A stretch of 64,000 bases of DNA from Paenibacillus durus ATCC 35681 (GCF_000993825.1 NZ_CP011114.1:1116001-1180000); one strand, 5' to 3'. Positions 44,658 to 56,330 are shown, counted from the first letter of the stretch. Numbers and translations: made by a program. The notes: a model not told the origin generated them from the letters alone.

Positions 44658-45563
44658 ATGAAACCTCATTATTCCATATCAGTCGCGGCAGCTATTGCCG
44701 CATTCATGCTCGCCCTAACCGGTTGCGGGGGAAATGGGCCGGCCGCTGTTCCAACTGATGCGCCTGCTACGGCCTCACAGGCAACTGCGACAAGTCCGGA
44801 GCCGAGCGCGCCTGAACCGTCCCCTTCACCAAGTGAGCCCGCAGGCGGGGAAACGCAACCGATAAAGGGAACCGGCGTCTATAATGGACAAATCGACAAC
44901 CATTCGATCGAAATTCAGACGGAGGAGGGGCCGGTTGCCTTTGAGCTCGGAGCCGGAATGGAGAATATACCGGAAACGCTGAATGAAGAAGACCAAGTCG
45001 TCTTTGAATACGTGGAAAAAGCAGTGAATGGCGACGCTTCCCTCAAGCAGCGGGTGCTCACCAAGCTGGCCGCCTCGGGCGGAGTGACGGGAAAGGGAAC
45101 CGGACTGCCGCAGACGAAGCAGCTGGAGCTTATGCTTGAAGGCAGCCGTGAAGTAAAGAATGCGACACTCGCATCAGGCAACGGATACTCGCTCTATGTA
45201 TTCGACATTCTTGCCTTCGACTCGGCAAAGGGAAGACTTTACTTGAAGGCGGACCCCGGCTATTATGCCGACATTGAGAAACTTCCTTCGGACTTTAATC
45301 TTGATGCTCTGCTGGCTGAAGGGCGTGAAGAACTGTCCAAGACCGGAGAAGTCAAGGAGCTGAAGGGTCAAGAGCGAGCAAGTCAGCTGCCAGATGCGCG
45401 GCTGCTTCTAACCGCTTCCGGCGATGGCGGAACGAGAAAATATATCGTAACCGAAACGGACGGACAGGGATACATCATTAGAATGAATATTCCGTATGGC
45501 GATGCTACGGAAGGTTTTCCGCCGCATGCCTTTGCTTCGCTGAGTACGCTTGTGAACCGGTAA
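44658..45563 (+). CDS. Putative lipoprotein (301 aa)
   Basis: The N-terminus has a lipoprotein signal, with lipobox LALTGC and C23 as the modified cysteine. A Pro/Ser/Thr/Ala linker (about 25-75) follows, then a conserved-looking globular region. That region starts GVYNGQIDNHSIEIQTEEGP, contains NEEDQVVFEYVEK and later GYSLYVFDILAFDSAKGRLYL. The product is expected on the outer face of the membrane. I do not recognise the C-terminal domain. ATG 44658 follows TAAGGAGG; the frame extends 12 codons upstream. No operon partner is evident. Confidence 0.8.
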   Translation: MKPHYSISVAAAIAAFMLALTGCGGNGPAAVPTDAPATASQATATSPEPSAPEPSPSPSEPAGGETQPIKGTGVYNGQIDNHSIEIQTEEGPVAFELGAGMENIPETLNEEDQVVFEYVEKAVNGDASLKQRVLTKLAASGGVTGKGTGLPQTKQLELMLEGSREVKNATLASGNGYSLYVFDILAFDSAKGRLYLKADPGYYADIEKLPSDFNLDALLAEGREELSKTGEVKELKGQERASQLPDARLLLTASGDGGTRKYIVTETDGQGYIIRMNIPYGDATEGFPPHAFASLSTLVNR

Positions 45564-45598
45564 TCGATTGTGTAAATTCGCCGCTATAGGCACAAAAA

Positions 45599-45652
45599 AG
45601 GTCTCTTCGATCTTGCCGCTGAGCTTCAAGGGCAAGCGAAGGGACCTTGTGT
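45599..45652 (-). terminator. Terminator between convergent lipoprotein and DUF4190-like genes
   Basis: AGGTCTCTTCG...CTTGCC pairs with GGCAAG...CGAAGGGACCT. The T-run (six T) lies on the minus strand, so it mainly ends the minus-strand gene. Confidence 0.8.
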
Positions 45653-45698
45653 ATTCGTTACGTCCCGTATTCCTGCAAGGAGGGCAGCGGCCCTCCCC

Positions 45699-46145
45699 CT
45701 ATTGCAGGGAGCCTGCATGAAATAGAACCACCGTGAACAGCAGCAGGAACAGAAGCAGAATTAACCCGTTGATGATCGTGCCGATGATCCCGAATACTTT
45801 GCGCCTTCCCCGCAGGGCAAGACCGATGATGCCCACCACTACGCCGATGACATTGAGCGCCGCAAGCGCAAGTATGGCCAGGCCGAGAAACAGGAAGGCT
45901 CCGCTTGTTTCGCCTTTCAGCACACCCGTTTCATCTAACACTGGCGCGATTAAGGTTCCGGCGACTATGAAAGAGACGATGTATCCCGCCAGCGCAACCA
46001 TGGCAATGACAAAAGAAGCGATGCCTGGGCCGGAATGCTTGATGACCCGTGGTTCCTCCTGATAGGGTGCGTAGCCGGAATTGTCGCCGCCGGGAATGGC
46101 TGCATTTTGCGGCGCGTGATTAGATCGATAATCTTGTTCATTCAT
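45699..46145 (-). CDS. Small membrane protein, DUF4190-like
   Basis: This 148-aa protein has a hydrophilic, Asn/Pro/Gln-rich N-terminal 35 residues. Three hydrophobic segments follow (about 40-67 GIASFVIAMVALAGYIV, 80-110, 118-145). The pattern SFVIAMVAL...GIIGLALRGRRKVFGIIGTIINGL resembles DUF4190 membrane proteins of unknown function. AAAAGGAG lies somewhat far (about 13 bases) upstream of the ATG. It is monocistronic. Confidence 0.7.
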   Translation of the reverse strand: MNEQDYRSNHAPQNAAIPGGDNSGYAPYQEEPRVIKHSGPGIASFVIAMVALAGYIVSFIVAGTLIAPVLDETGVLKGETSGAFLFLGLAILALAALNVIGVVVGIIGLALRGRRKVFGIIGTIINGLILLLFLLLFTVVLFHAGSLQ

Positions 46146-46305
46146 AAATATTGGTGCACTCCTTTTCGATCATTATGTATATATCCAATTGTTCACAAAG
46201 CGGCGTTAAATGCAAGCAAAAGGAACAAATATGAGGATACTGGATTTGGAGCCTTCCCATCCGTTATGATGGAAATATACAGTACAAAATAAGGAGTTGT
46301 CTTAT

Positions 46306-46689
46306 TTGCAGCGTACATTTATAGGCTTAGGGGCTTTACTCGCCATGCTGGGGGTAGCGGTAGGCGCTTTTGGCGCTCATATCCTGAAATCCTCGCTTGG
46401 GGAGAGCGCTATGGCGGTGTATGAAACGGGTGTGCATTATCATCTGGTGCATGCGCTGGGACTTCTGATTGTCGGCATTGCCGCAGGGCAATGGGGGGAG
46501 AGTTCACGGCTGAGATGGTCGGGCTGGCTGCTGCTTGCTGGAATCATTCTATTCTCGGGCAGTCTGTACGTGCTGAGTATTTCCGGAATTAAAGTGCTGG
46601 GGGCAATAACCCCTCTGGGCGGAGTGTGCTTCATTGCAGGCTGGCTGCTGCTTGCTCTGGAGGCTTTTTCCCGTAACAATAAGTCATAA
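46306..46689 (+). CDS. DUF423 family membrane protein
   Basis: This 127-aa integral membrane protein has four hydrophobic segments and the DUF423 signature GAFGAHILKSSLGESAMAVYE and HALGLL. Its function is unknown (YwdK-like in Bacillus). The start is TTG 46306, giving MQRTFIGLGA, because AAGGAG lies 8 bases upstream; a TTG at 46297 is too close to it. Confidence 0.88.
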   Translation: MQRTFIGLGALLAMLGVAVGAFGAHILKSSLGESAMAVYETGVHYHLVHALGLLIVGIAAGQWGESSRLRWSGWLLLAGIILFSGSLYVLSISGIKVLGAITPLGGVCFIAGWLLLALEAFSRNNKS

Positions 46690-46691
46690 GA

Positions 46692-46740
46692 CCCAAAGGG
46701 CGCCTTTAGACTATTTGGTCTAGGCGCCCTTTGGGATTTT
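46692..46740. terminator. Bidirectional terminator between DUF423 and the convergent gene
   Basis: CCCAAAGGGCGCCT pairs with AGGCGCCCTTTGGG, with an inner TAGAC/GTCTA helix, and ends in TTTT on the plus strand. Confidence 0.9.
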
Positions 46741-47284
46741 ACAAAAACTCGTCGATTTCATTCAGCCTGAACGTGTAAACCTGTTTCTCGTCAACGTGGT
46801 AGACGTTAAGCGTGGCGGACGCTTCGTCGAAATTCAGAATACGGCATGGCATGGATATCTGCTTGCCTTGACGGTTGGCTCTTAACCGGACGAGCCGATT
46901 GTCCCGGATAAAAGCGCGAATCTGGCCGAGAGGGTCGGCGTGACTTTCAATCGGCTTACCATTACCTGGTTCATTGCCGGGATTTGCCGGCGAAACGGGA
47001 TTTTGCGGCGGTACGGCAGACTTCGGAAGTACAGCAGGGCGAATGCCAGACTGTGTTCCAGAATGAGTTTGTTCCTGCCCCGATATCGTTTGCAGGGGAT
47101 CGAGAAGGCTGGCAATGGTTTTTCCCAGGGGCAGTTCCGATTGAATTCTGAAGTCGCCGACAACATCGCTGCTGTTCATTAATTCAAGCAAATATTGCAG
47201 TGCAAGCCGGTTGGTACGGGCATTTATCAAGATGTCGACATTAAACAAGTAATGCTCGTCTGCACTCAGCGATTTATTATCCAT
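46739..47284 (-). CDS. Hypothetical cytoplasmic protein (181 aa)
   Basis: This protein has an N-terminal helical region (residues 1-55; YLFNVDILINARTNRLALQY, LLELMNSSD) and a Pro/Gln/Ser-rich low-complexity middle (about 65-115). The C-terminal region (about 120-181) is predicted mainly beta, with RQGKQISMPCRILNFDEASA and YHVDEKQVYTFRLNEIDEF. No family is recognised. I chose ATG 47284, which follows GGGGGATAT; in-frame starts upstream are possible (47305). It is divergent from yunC. Confidence 0.6.
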   Translation of the reverse strand: MDNKSLSADEHYLFNVDILINARTNRLALQYLLELMNSSDVVGDFRIQSELPLGKTIASLLDPLQTISGQEQTHSGTQSGIRPAVLPKSAVPPQNPVSPANPGNEPGNGKPIESHADPLGQIRAFIRDNRLVRLRANRQGKQISMPCRILNFDEASATLNVYHVDEKQVYTFRLNEIDEFL

Positions 47285-47487
47285 ATATCCCCCAGCTTTA
47301 TTCATAGGAATGGTTCTTTGTATATAAACTATAACATTAAACATGAAATAGTTATAGAGTAGAGTTTGAAAAAAATAGGTCTTATGTCTCCGGTATCTTT
47401 TGAAAATTTGGGACCATCGTCCACACACTGGCTTCCCCTTAGGCATAAACATACAGCGGGGTATGACAACGAGGGAGGTGCCAATAA

Positions 47488-47790
47488 ATGGTGACAATGG
47501 TTCCAGTTGCAGTCGGCGGTCACATTATGCTTGGAGTTGAGGTGAAGCTGCCCAAAACGACGCTGCTGACAATCAGCAATGATAGAGGTTATATTATGTG
47601 CGGCGCGCTTGATGTCGGGCTGCTTAACGAACGTTTGGCAGACCGGGGCATCATTGCAGGCAGAGCGGTAGGGGTTCGGACGCTGGAGCAGCTGCTTGAA
47701 GCTCCTCTGGAGTCGGTTACGGTAGAAGCGGAAAAGCTTGGAATAGTTCCCGGGATGAAAGGGTCCGAAGCTCTGCTTAAGATGATTTAG
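47488..47790 (+). CDS. yunC: YunC family protein (DUF1805)
   Basis: This 100-aa small protein matches DUF1805/YunC: GHIMLGVEVKLPKTTLLTIS, YIMCGALDVGLLNERLADRG and IIAGRAVGVRTLEQLLEAPL. Its function is unknown. GAGGGAGGTG precedes the ATG. In Bacillus subtilis, yunC neighbours yunD; here the YunD-like gene starts about 16 kb away at 63735. Confidence 0.85.
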   Translation: MVTMVPVAVGGHIMLGVEVKLPKTTLLTISNDRGYIMCGALDVGLLNERLADRGIIAGRAVGVRTLEQLLEAPLESVTVEAEKLGIVPGMKGSEALLKMI

Positions 47791-48094
47791 TTCAATACTG
47801 CGGAATGAATGGGGCCAAGCGGGCCCTTTTTTTTATATAGATGTAGAATAAGTTGCATATTTATGAAAGAAGTGAACGGTGTTAAAAAGAGGATGAGGCG
47901 GATAAGCAAGGTCTTCTCCGAGCATTCTACATAAGAAAGGAACATATCCTGTGTTTTGACAAAATTTTGGATATTCAATTTTTTAGGGTTTCGCCAAGCC
48001 GAGTATCAGGGTAATTGGACAGTAGAACAGCGGTGCAGGGGCCGGATATTAATAACAAGCCGGCTAAAATTTTGGATAAAGGAAGGGATAAGCT
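47791..48094. other. Intergenic region between yunC and dps
   Basis: This 304-bp AT-rich gap has a weak GGGGCC/GGGCCC hairpin with seven T near 47811-47838, a likely yunC terminator. It also has an isolated TTGACA at 47956-47961 without a matching -10, and two exact copies of AAAATTTTGGATA (47961-47973 and 48066-48078). No PerR box was found here. Confidence 0.5.
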
Positions 48095-48556
48095 ATGGCT
48101 AAAGCAACGAACAAAGTGAGTTCTACCTCTATCGAGCAAGTACTAAACCGGCAGGTCGCTAACTTGAACGTATTATACGTCAAATTACACAATTTCCACT
48201 GGTTTGTAAAAGGCGAGCAATTCTTCACCCTTCATGTTAAGTTCGAAAAGCTATACGATGAAGTTACTGAGAAAATGGACGAGGTAGCCGAACGCCTGCT
48301 GAGTATTAAAGGAACCCCTGCGGCGACAATGAAGGAATATCTTGAGATTGCGACGATTCAGGAAGCAACCGGCAAGGAAGACAGCCGCGCCATGCTTCAA
48401 TCGTTGATTGAAGACTTTACGACTATAGCTGAAGAGTTAACTGAAGGCATTGAGCTTGCAGAGGAAGCTAGCGATCAGCCTACGGCAGACCTGTTCATCA
48501 AAATACGCAGTGATTTCGAGAAGCATTCCTGGATGCTGCGCTCTTTCCTCGGCTGA
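48095..48556 (+). CDS. dps: Dps family ferritin-like DNA-protection protein
   Basis: Dps forms dodecamers that oxidise and store iron and protect DNA during stress and in stationary phase. The 153-aa protein has the ferroxidase-site helix LYVKLHNFHWFVKGEQFFTLHV (His ligands and Trp) and the FEKLYDEVTEKMDEVAERLL helix with acidic ligands from the neighbouring subunit. An N-terminal Lys/Thr/Ser-rich extension could touch DNA. AAGGAAGGG lies upstream of the ATG. Confidence 0.94.
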   Translation: MAKATNKVSSTSIEQVLNRQVANLNVLYVKLHNFHWFVKGEQFFTLHVKFEKLYDEVTEKMDEVAERLLSIKGTPAATMKEYLEIATIQEATGKEDSRAMLQSLIEDFTTIAEELTEGIELAEEASDQPTADLFIKIRSDFEKHSWMLRSFLG

Positions 48557-48610
48557 GATCAAGCTTAGCCGGTGTTATTCACTGCGGAAATTCTTTTGCA
48601 ACTATAGAGA

Positions 48611-48635
48611 AGCCTCCCTCACGGAGGCTTTTTCT
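48611..48635 (+). terminator. Terminator of dps
   Basis: AGCCTCC-ctcac-GGAGGCT is followed by a T-run about 55 bp after the stop. Confidence 0.85.
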
Positions 48636-48792
48636 GTTATTTTTCAGACAACTTTCTTGACTTCAGGGCTAGCTTCGGCATATCCAGGATTTGACGGAAG
48701 GTTCTTTAACATCAGCCTGTCGAAATGGAGCGAATGACGCTATAATAGATACATAAGCAGCTAGAAATCAAGGATAGGAAGGAGATAAGGGG

Positions 48793-49365
48793 ATGAATCT
48801 TAACCCTGTCGCTTTGAAAGAATGGGCCTCAGCTATTGATGTTCTTTCCAGGGGAGAGCAGATTATGCTTCTGCGAAAAGGAGGCATTAAGGAAGAAACC
48901 CGGCGATTCGAACTCAAGAGCCATTCCTTTTATTTGTTTCCGACCTACGAGCATCAACGAACCCATCTGGTCAAGGAGCCGTACCGGACTTCAGTGGAAC
49001 GTTCAATTTCGGAATTTGATGCCAGGGCCACCCATGTGAGGATCACCGCTTATGCCGAGGCCGTCGATGATCTTGAGGTACGCGATTTTGAACAACTTGA
49101 ACGGCTTAATCCCTATCATATGTGGACCGGGAATTTGGCCGAAGAACGGCTGAAATGGAAGGCGAAGGAACCTTTGCACGTACTGCTGCTCAAAGTATAC
49201 AAGCTGGAAAAGCCTGCCGAAATCGAGATGCTTCCGGAATACGGCGGGTGCCGTTCCTGGATCGAGCTTGCTGTTCCTCCGGATAATACTTCGCTAAAAC
49301 CTGTTTTGAGCGATGAAGCCTTTGAAGAAAAGCGAAGAAGTATTAAATTCATATTAGGGCAATAA
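48793..49365 (+). CDS. DUF1802 family protein
   Basis: This 190-aa cytoplasmic protein starts with ALKEWASAIDVLSRGEQIMLL and has RKGGIKEETRRFELKSHSFY and LFPTYEHQRTHLVK, the hallmarks of DUF1802. Its function is unknown. AAGGAAGGAG precedes the ATG, and a TATAAT lies about 47 bp upstream. It stands alone before the suf operon. Confidence 0.85.
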   Translation: MNLNPVALKEWASAIDVLSRGEQIMLLRKGGIKEETRRFELKSHSFYLFPTYEHQRTHLVKEPYRTSVERSISEFDARATHVRITAYAEAVDDLEVRDFEQLERLNPYHMWTGNLAEERLKWKAKEPLHVLLLKVYKLEKPAEIEMLPEYGGCRSWIELAVPPDNTSLKPVLSDEAFEEKRRSIKFILGQ

Positions 49366-49452
49366 TATGACAATTATCATGAGCAATTCCTGAAAAACCC
49401 ATGAAAATGAAAATTTCAGTTTGAAAATACGGGTTTATTATAATAAAATGGG

Positions 49453-49482
49453 TGAAAATCATTGATAATCACTGAGAATCAA
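49453..49482. repeat. Three tandem 10-bp repeats upstream of suf
   Basis: TGAAAATCAT, TGATAATCAC and TGAGAATCAA follow one another without gaps. Each shares TGANAATCA, spaced at one helical turn, and resembles the GATAAT units bound by Fur-family regulators. Confidence 0.75.
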
Positions 49483-49483
49483 T

Positions 49484-49498
49484 TTATAATTATTATAA
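49484..49498. promoter_or_regulatory. Perfect PerR-type operator in the suf promoter
   Basis: TTATAATTATTATAA matches the PerR consensus TTATAATNATTATAA exactly. It lies about 12 bp upstream of TATAAT (49511-49516), covering the -35 region, so binding should repress suf until peroxide or metal changes release it. A Fur-type regulator could also bind. Confidence 0.75.
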
Positions 49499-49510
49499 TT
49501 TGATAAGCAC

Positions 49511-49516
49511 TATAAT
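49511..49516 (+). promoter_or_regulatory. -10 element of the suf operon promoter
   Basis: TATAAT lies at a proper distance from the AT-rich PerR-box region that would hold a weak -35. The resulting leader to sufC is about 70 bp. Confidence 0.6.
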
Positions 49517-49592
49517 ACACGGTGTAGGGATCAGGGCAACCTGTTGCAATATTTCTGATTTCGCAAATCGATCAATGGAGGGAATGAACGTT

Positions 49593-50375
49593 ATGGCAGC
49601 AGAATTTGTCATTGAGGGTTTGAAAGCGACGATTGAGGGGAAAGAGATCTTGAAGGGATTTAACCTTCAGATGAAGGGCGGCGAGGTTCATGCCATCATG
49701 GGCCCGAACGGCACTGGTAAAAGTACTCTGGCGTCTTCGCTGATGGGTCATCCGAAATATGAAGTGACGGAAGGAACCGTAACCCTTGAGGGTGAAGATG
49801 TGCTGGAGATGTCCGTTGACGAGCGCGCCCGCGCCGGATTGTTCCTTGCTATGCAGTATCCAAGCGAAATCGCCGGTGTAACGAACTCCGACTTTCTGCG
49901 CAGTGCGATCAACGCGCGCCGCGAAGAGGGAAGTGAAATTTCGCTGATCAAGTTTATCCGCCAAATGGAAGGTAAGATGAAAGATTTGGAAATGAATCCG
50001 GAGTTCATGCACCGCTATTTGAATGAAGGCTTCTCCGGCGGCGAGAAGAAACGCAACGAAATTTTGCAAATGCTGCTGCTTGAACCGAAAATTGTGATTT
50101 TGGATGAAATCGATTCGGGTCTGGATATCGACGCGCTGAGGGTTGTCGCGCAGGGTGTAAACTCCATGCGAAGCGAAGACCGCGGTTTCCTGGTTATCAC
50201 TCACTACCAACGTCTGCTTAACTACATCAAACCCGACTTTGTTCATATTATGATGCAAGGCAGAATCGTAAAATCCGGAGGCCCTGAGCTTGCCGAGCGA
50301 TTGGAAGCCGATGGTTATGAATGGGTGAAGGAAGAACTGGGGATCGAAGATGAAACTGTAGGGCAGGAAGCTTAA
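49593..50375 (+). CDS. sufC: Fe-S assembly ATPase SufC
   Basis: SufC is the ABC-type ATPase of the SufBCD scaffold that builds Fe-S clusters. The 260-aa protein has Walker A GPNGTGKST (residues 37-45), Q-loop, signature FSGGEKKRNE and Walker B IVILDEIDSGLD. ATG 49593 is preferred because GGAGGG lies 10 bases upstream; an ATG nine bases earlier is too close to it. It is the first gene of sufCDSUB; a PerR-type box lies in its promoter. Confidence 0.96.
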   Translation: MAAEFVIEGLKATIEGKEILKGFNLQMKGGEVHAIMGPNGTGKSTLASSLMGHPKYEVTEGTVTLEGEDVLEMSVDERARAGLFLAMQYPSEIAGVTNSDFLRSAINARREEGSEISLIKFIRQMEGKMKDLEMNPEFMHRYLNEGFSGGEKKRNEILQMLLLEPKIVILDEIDSGLDIDALRVVAQGVNSMRSEDRGFLVITHYQRLLNYIKPDFVHIMMQGRIVKSGGPELAERLEADGYEWVKEELGIEDETVGQEA

Positions 50376-50400
50376 GAACGCCTGGAAGGAGGAGACCATA

Positions 50401-53343
<2,943 letters not shown>

Positions 53344-53366
53344 ATAAACTGAAGGAGGCGTACCCC

Positions 53367-54764
53367 ATGGCCAAAAAAGCGCCTGAAATTGAAGAGTACA
53401 AATATGGTTTTCGGGACGAGCACAAGGCGGTATTTCAAACGGGTAAAGGGCTGACTCCGGAAATTGTCAAGGAAATCTCGGCGATTAAGAATGAGCCGCA
53501 GTGGATGCTGGACTTCCGTCTGAAATCGCTTGAGCAATTCGGTAAAATGCCACTGCCGCGTTGGGGCGGAAACCTTGACGAGCTGGATTTCAACGACATT
53601 CAGTACTATGTAAGACCATCCGAGAAGCAGGGCAAGACCTGGGAAGAAGTTCCTTCCGAAATCAAGGAAACATTCGATAAGCTCGGCATTCCCGAAGCGG
53701 AACAAAAGTTCCTTGCAGGTGTATCCGCACAGTACGAATCCGAGGTCGTCTACCATAGCATGCAGCATGATCTTGAAGAGCAGGGCGTAATATTTACGGA
53801 TACGGACACGGCTTTGCGTGAGCATCCCGAGATCTTCAAGCAGTATTTCGGCACTGTAATCCCTCCGACCGACAACAAGTTCGCAGCGCTCAACAGCGCC
53901 GTTTGGTCGGGCGGAAGCTTTATCTACGTTCCAAAAGGCGTTAAATGCGAGATACCGCTGCAGGCTTACTTCCGGATCAACTCCGAGAATATGGGACAAT
54001 TCGAAAGAACGCTGATCATTGCCGATGAGGACAGCTTCGTGCATTACGTGGAAGGCTGCACCGCTCCGGTCTACAGCACGAATTCGCTGCACAGCGCGGT
54101 CGTTGAAATCATCTGTAAAAAGAACGCGCGCGTCCGCTATACAACCATTCAGAACTGGGCGCCGAACATCTACAACCTCGTTACCAAACGCGCGGTTGCT
54201 GAAGAAAACGCGACGATGGAATGGGTTGACGGCAACATCGGTTCCAAACTGACGATGAAATACCCGGCGGTCGTCCTGAAAGGACGCGGAGCCAAGGGTT
54301 CCGTGCTCTCTATCGCGGTTGCCGGTAAAGGCCAGCACCAGGATGCCGGCGCCAAGATGATCCATCTGGCACCGGACACGACGTCTACCATCATTTCCAA
54401 GTCGATCAGTAAGCACGGCGGGAAAGTTACTTACCGCGGACTCGCTTCCTTTGGCCGTCAGGCGGAAGGCGCGAAGTCAAATATTAAATGCGATACGCTC
54501 ATTATGGATAACGAATCTACTTCGGATACGATTCCTTATAATGAGATTATGAACGACAATATTACGCTGGAGCATGAAGCGACCGTCTCCAAGGTATCCG
54601 AGGAGCAACTCTTCTACCTGATGAGCCGTGGTCTTACGGAAGCCGAAGCGACCCAGATGATCGTAATGGGCTTCATTGAGCCGTTCACCAAGGAACTGCC
54701 GATGGAATACGCCGTCGAGATGAACCGTCTTATCAAGTTCGAAATGGAAGGAAGCATCGGCTAA
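53367..54764 (+). CDS. sufB: Fe-S assembly scaffold SufB
   Basis: SufB is the subunit on which the Fe-S cluster is assembled. The 465-aa protein has [19 protein letters not shown] near the start, the SufBD core with [56 protein letters not shown] and the conserved [14 protein letters not shown] segment holding a functional Cys. GAAGGAGGC precedes the ATG. It is the last gene of the operon, 23 bp after sufU. Confidence 0.96.
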   Translation: MAKKAPEIEEYKYGFRDEHKAVFQTGKGLTPEIVKEISAIKNEPQWMLDFRLKSLEQFGKMPLPRWGGNLDELDFNDIQYYVRPSEKQGKTWEEVPSEIKETFDKLGIPEAEQKFLAGVSAQYESEVVYHSMQHDLEEQGVIFTDTDTALREHPEIFKQYFGTVIPPTDNKFAALNSAVWSGGSFIYVPKGVKCEIPLQAYFRINSENMGQFERTLIIADEDSFVHYVEGCTAPVYSTNSLHSAVVEIICKKNARVRYTTIQNWAPNIYNLVTKRAVAEENATMEWVDGNIGSKLTMKYPAVVLKGRGAKGSVLSIAVAGKGQHQDAGAKMIHLAPDTTSTIISKSISKHGGKVTYRGLASFGRQAEGAKSNIKCDTLIMDNESTSDTIPYNEIMNDNITLEHEATVSKVSEEQLFYLMSRGLTEAEATQMIVMGFIEPFTKELPMEYAVEMNRLIKFEMEGSIG

Positions 54765-54803
54765 CCTTTAGGTGATCAAGGGTTTCCGGCTTGTGTAACA
54801 TGC

Positions 54804-54866
54804 AAATACGTGTCCGCAGTGATCTTGACGCACTTTTGCCCAAGGCGCTCGGACACGTATTTTTTT
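54804..54866 (+). terminator. Terminator of the suf operon
   Basis: AAATACGTGTCCG and CGGACACGTATTT form a long stem around an unusually large loop (about 33 bp), ending in seven T. Confidence 0.8.
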
Positions 54867-54908
54867 ACATAAATGAATGACTACATATCCAAGATTAGGA
54901 GGAATACG

Positions 54909-55490
54909 ATGAGCTTTGTATCTGTTTTGGGCAGAAAGGATTTTTTATGCGTAATGAGCGATGGAACGTTAATAGGGGATAATAAAGAAATCTTGCAAGA
55001 AGATTATCAGAGATTTATCAATATCGGGAATCAAGCGTTTATTGCTTTTGCGGGCAGCCAAGGGCCGTGTGAAGAGCTGTCGGTGCAGATGCTGCCGTAC
55101 TTTGATGTAAAGACGGATTTCTCTGTAATTCATAATGCGCTAGTCGATTTTTTCAATAGCGATGATTTGAATCAACGCGGAGTTAAGGTCATGATTGCTT
55201 TTGGCGGTATAAATCTTGACGGCAATATTGAATTTTTTACAGTGGATTCAGAAACGAACAAGAGCGAGAGGTACTTCCCGGAGGGGGAAGACCTTAAATT
55301 TTGCTTCTTACGCGGTGGGGATGCTCTAACCGATCTAAACGTTAAGGGAAAAATGATAGAGCTGCTGCAAACAACGGGCGCGAATACACCTACCGAATGT
55401 GTTTCCGCTCAAAAATTGCTGAATGATTATATTGCTGATCATGATGCTGAGGTAAATAAGAAAACTTCAAGAATGGTCATCAAAAAATGA
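54909..55490 (+). CDS. Orphan protein, possibly Ntn-hydrolase-like (193 aa)
   Basis: This protein starts MSFVSVLGRKDFLCVMSDGT and has NIGNQAFIAFAGSQGPCEEL. It is followed by alternating strands and helices (VKVMIAFGGINLDGNIEFFTV) and a Lys-rich end. The pattern beta strand - D/G turn - strand - AFAGS helix recalls proteasome-like Ntn hydrolases, but no N-terminal Thr/Ser/Cys nucleophile is evident after the Met. The DNA is visibly more AT-rich than the flanking genes, and the gene has its own terminator. ATG 54909 follows AGGAGGAATACG. The function is unknown; the fold call is a guess. Confidence 0.55.
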   Translation: MSFVSVLGRKDFLCVMSDGTLIGDNKEILQEDYQRFINIGNQAFIAFAGSQGPCEELSVQMLPYFDVKTDFSVIHNALVDFFNSDDLNQRGVKVMIAFGGINLDGNIEFFTVDSETNKSERYFPEGEDLKFCFLRGGDALTDLNVKGKMIELLQTTGANTPTECVSAQKLLNDYIADHDAEVNKKTSRMVIKK

Positions 55491-55499
55491 TAAGTGAAT

Positions 55500-55530
55500 G
55501 CCTTACCTTTGCGGTGAGGCTTTTATTTTT
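55500..55530 (+). terminator. Terminator of the 193-aa orphan
   Basis: GCCTTACC-tttgc-GGTGAGGC is followed by a T-rich run 10 bp after the stop. Confidence 0.8.
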
Positions 55531-55614
55531 GCTTAAACAGCTAGACAGGAACATATGTTCTGTGATAAGCTGTGAGTGGAAATTCAAACTCAGGAAGGAA
55601 AGGATGTTGAAGGC

Positions 55615-56025
55615 ATGGCAAAGCTAACCCCCTACATTTTTTCGGAGGATGCAAGATCGCAGGCTGCGTTTTACACCGAGGCGCTTGGCGGAGAGGTTCT
55701 GGATGTTATGACATTCGCGGATGGTCCTGATCCGAATCCGGAGTACAAGGATAAGGTTATGCACCTGAGTTTTAAGGCGGCCGATATTCTATTCTATATG
55801 TGCGATTCCTTGTGGACGATTGAGCGGGGAAATGGGATGGCTCTTTTGCTGGAATTTTCGACCGAAGAAGAGGCTTATGCGGCTTTTGGCAAGCTGTCCG
55901 AAGGCGGCAAAGTAATCGACGCGCTGAAGCAGCAATTTTGGGGAGCGCACTTCGGCCAGCTTGAGGACAAGTATGGGGTGACGTGGCAAGTTATGACGGA
56001 GATGAAGGTACCTGAACCATCGTGA
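55615..56025 (+). CDS. VOC-family glyoxalase/PhnB-like protein
   Basis: This 136-aa protein has the beta-alpha-beta-beta-beta VOC fold: LTPYIFSEDARSQAAFYTEALGGE, VMHLSFKAADILFYMCD, and the C-terminal WGAHFGQLEDKYGVTWQVM typical of PhnB-like proteins. Members often act on small metabolites or are demethylase-like; the substrate is unknown. ATG 55615 follows a modest AAGG signal; a GTG or ATG further upstream would add residues lacking family similarity. A hairpin terminator follows at 56076-56110. Confidence 0.85.
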   Translation: MAKLTPYIFSEDARSQAAFYTEALGGEVLDVMTFADGPDPNPEYKDKVMHLSFKAADILFYMCDSLWTIERGNGMALLLEFSTEEEAYAAFGKLSEGGKVIDALKQQFWGAHFGQLEDKYGVTWQVMTEMKVPEPS

Positions 56026-56330
56026 TTAATCTGAAGCCGTTAAAGCCAGAAAATTTATAGTAGCAGGATAACGATGAGCGTTTCCGACAATGGGGACGCT
56101 TTTATTTATTTCTGATTTTTCTTTATACGCCAGTATTTGTGAGAAAAAGGAAGCATTTTATGAATCCGGGGGCGCATTTAGCTGGGTTAAGCGGTGTTTT
56201 CGCGTGGTTGGCGTTAAATATGGGCGTTTTTCCACTTTGCTCCATTATATTAGGAGTGATAAACTCCTTAAAGTCTCTAGAAATTGAAAGCGTTAAAGTT
56301 CGGAAACTTGTGAAAAAAAGGAGGAGAGAC
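56026..56330. other. Leader region of the ABC exporter operon
   Basis: This 305-bp gap holds a terminator (AGCGTTTCC/GGGGACGCT, 56076-56110) for the VOC gene. After it there is an in-frame upstream ORF starting at ATG 56160 with AAAAAGGAAG before it, encoding a hydrophobic stretch (GVFAWLALNMGVFPL). A short hairpin AGGAGT-gataa-ACTCCT lies at 56252-56268. The ORF runs without a stop into the ABC gene, so it may be an N-terminal extension or a regulatory leader. Confidence 0.45.
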
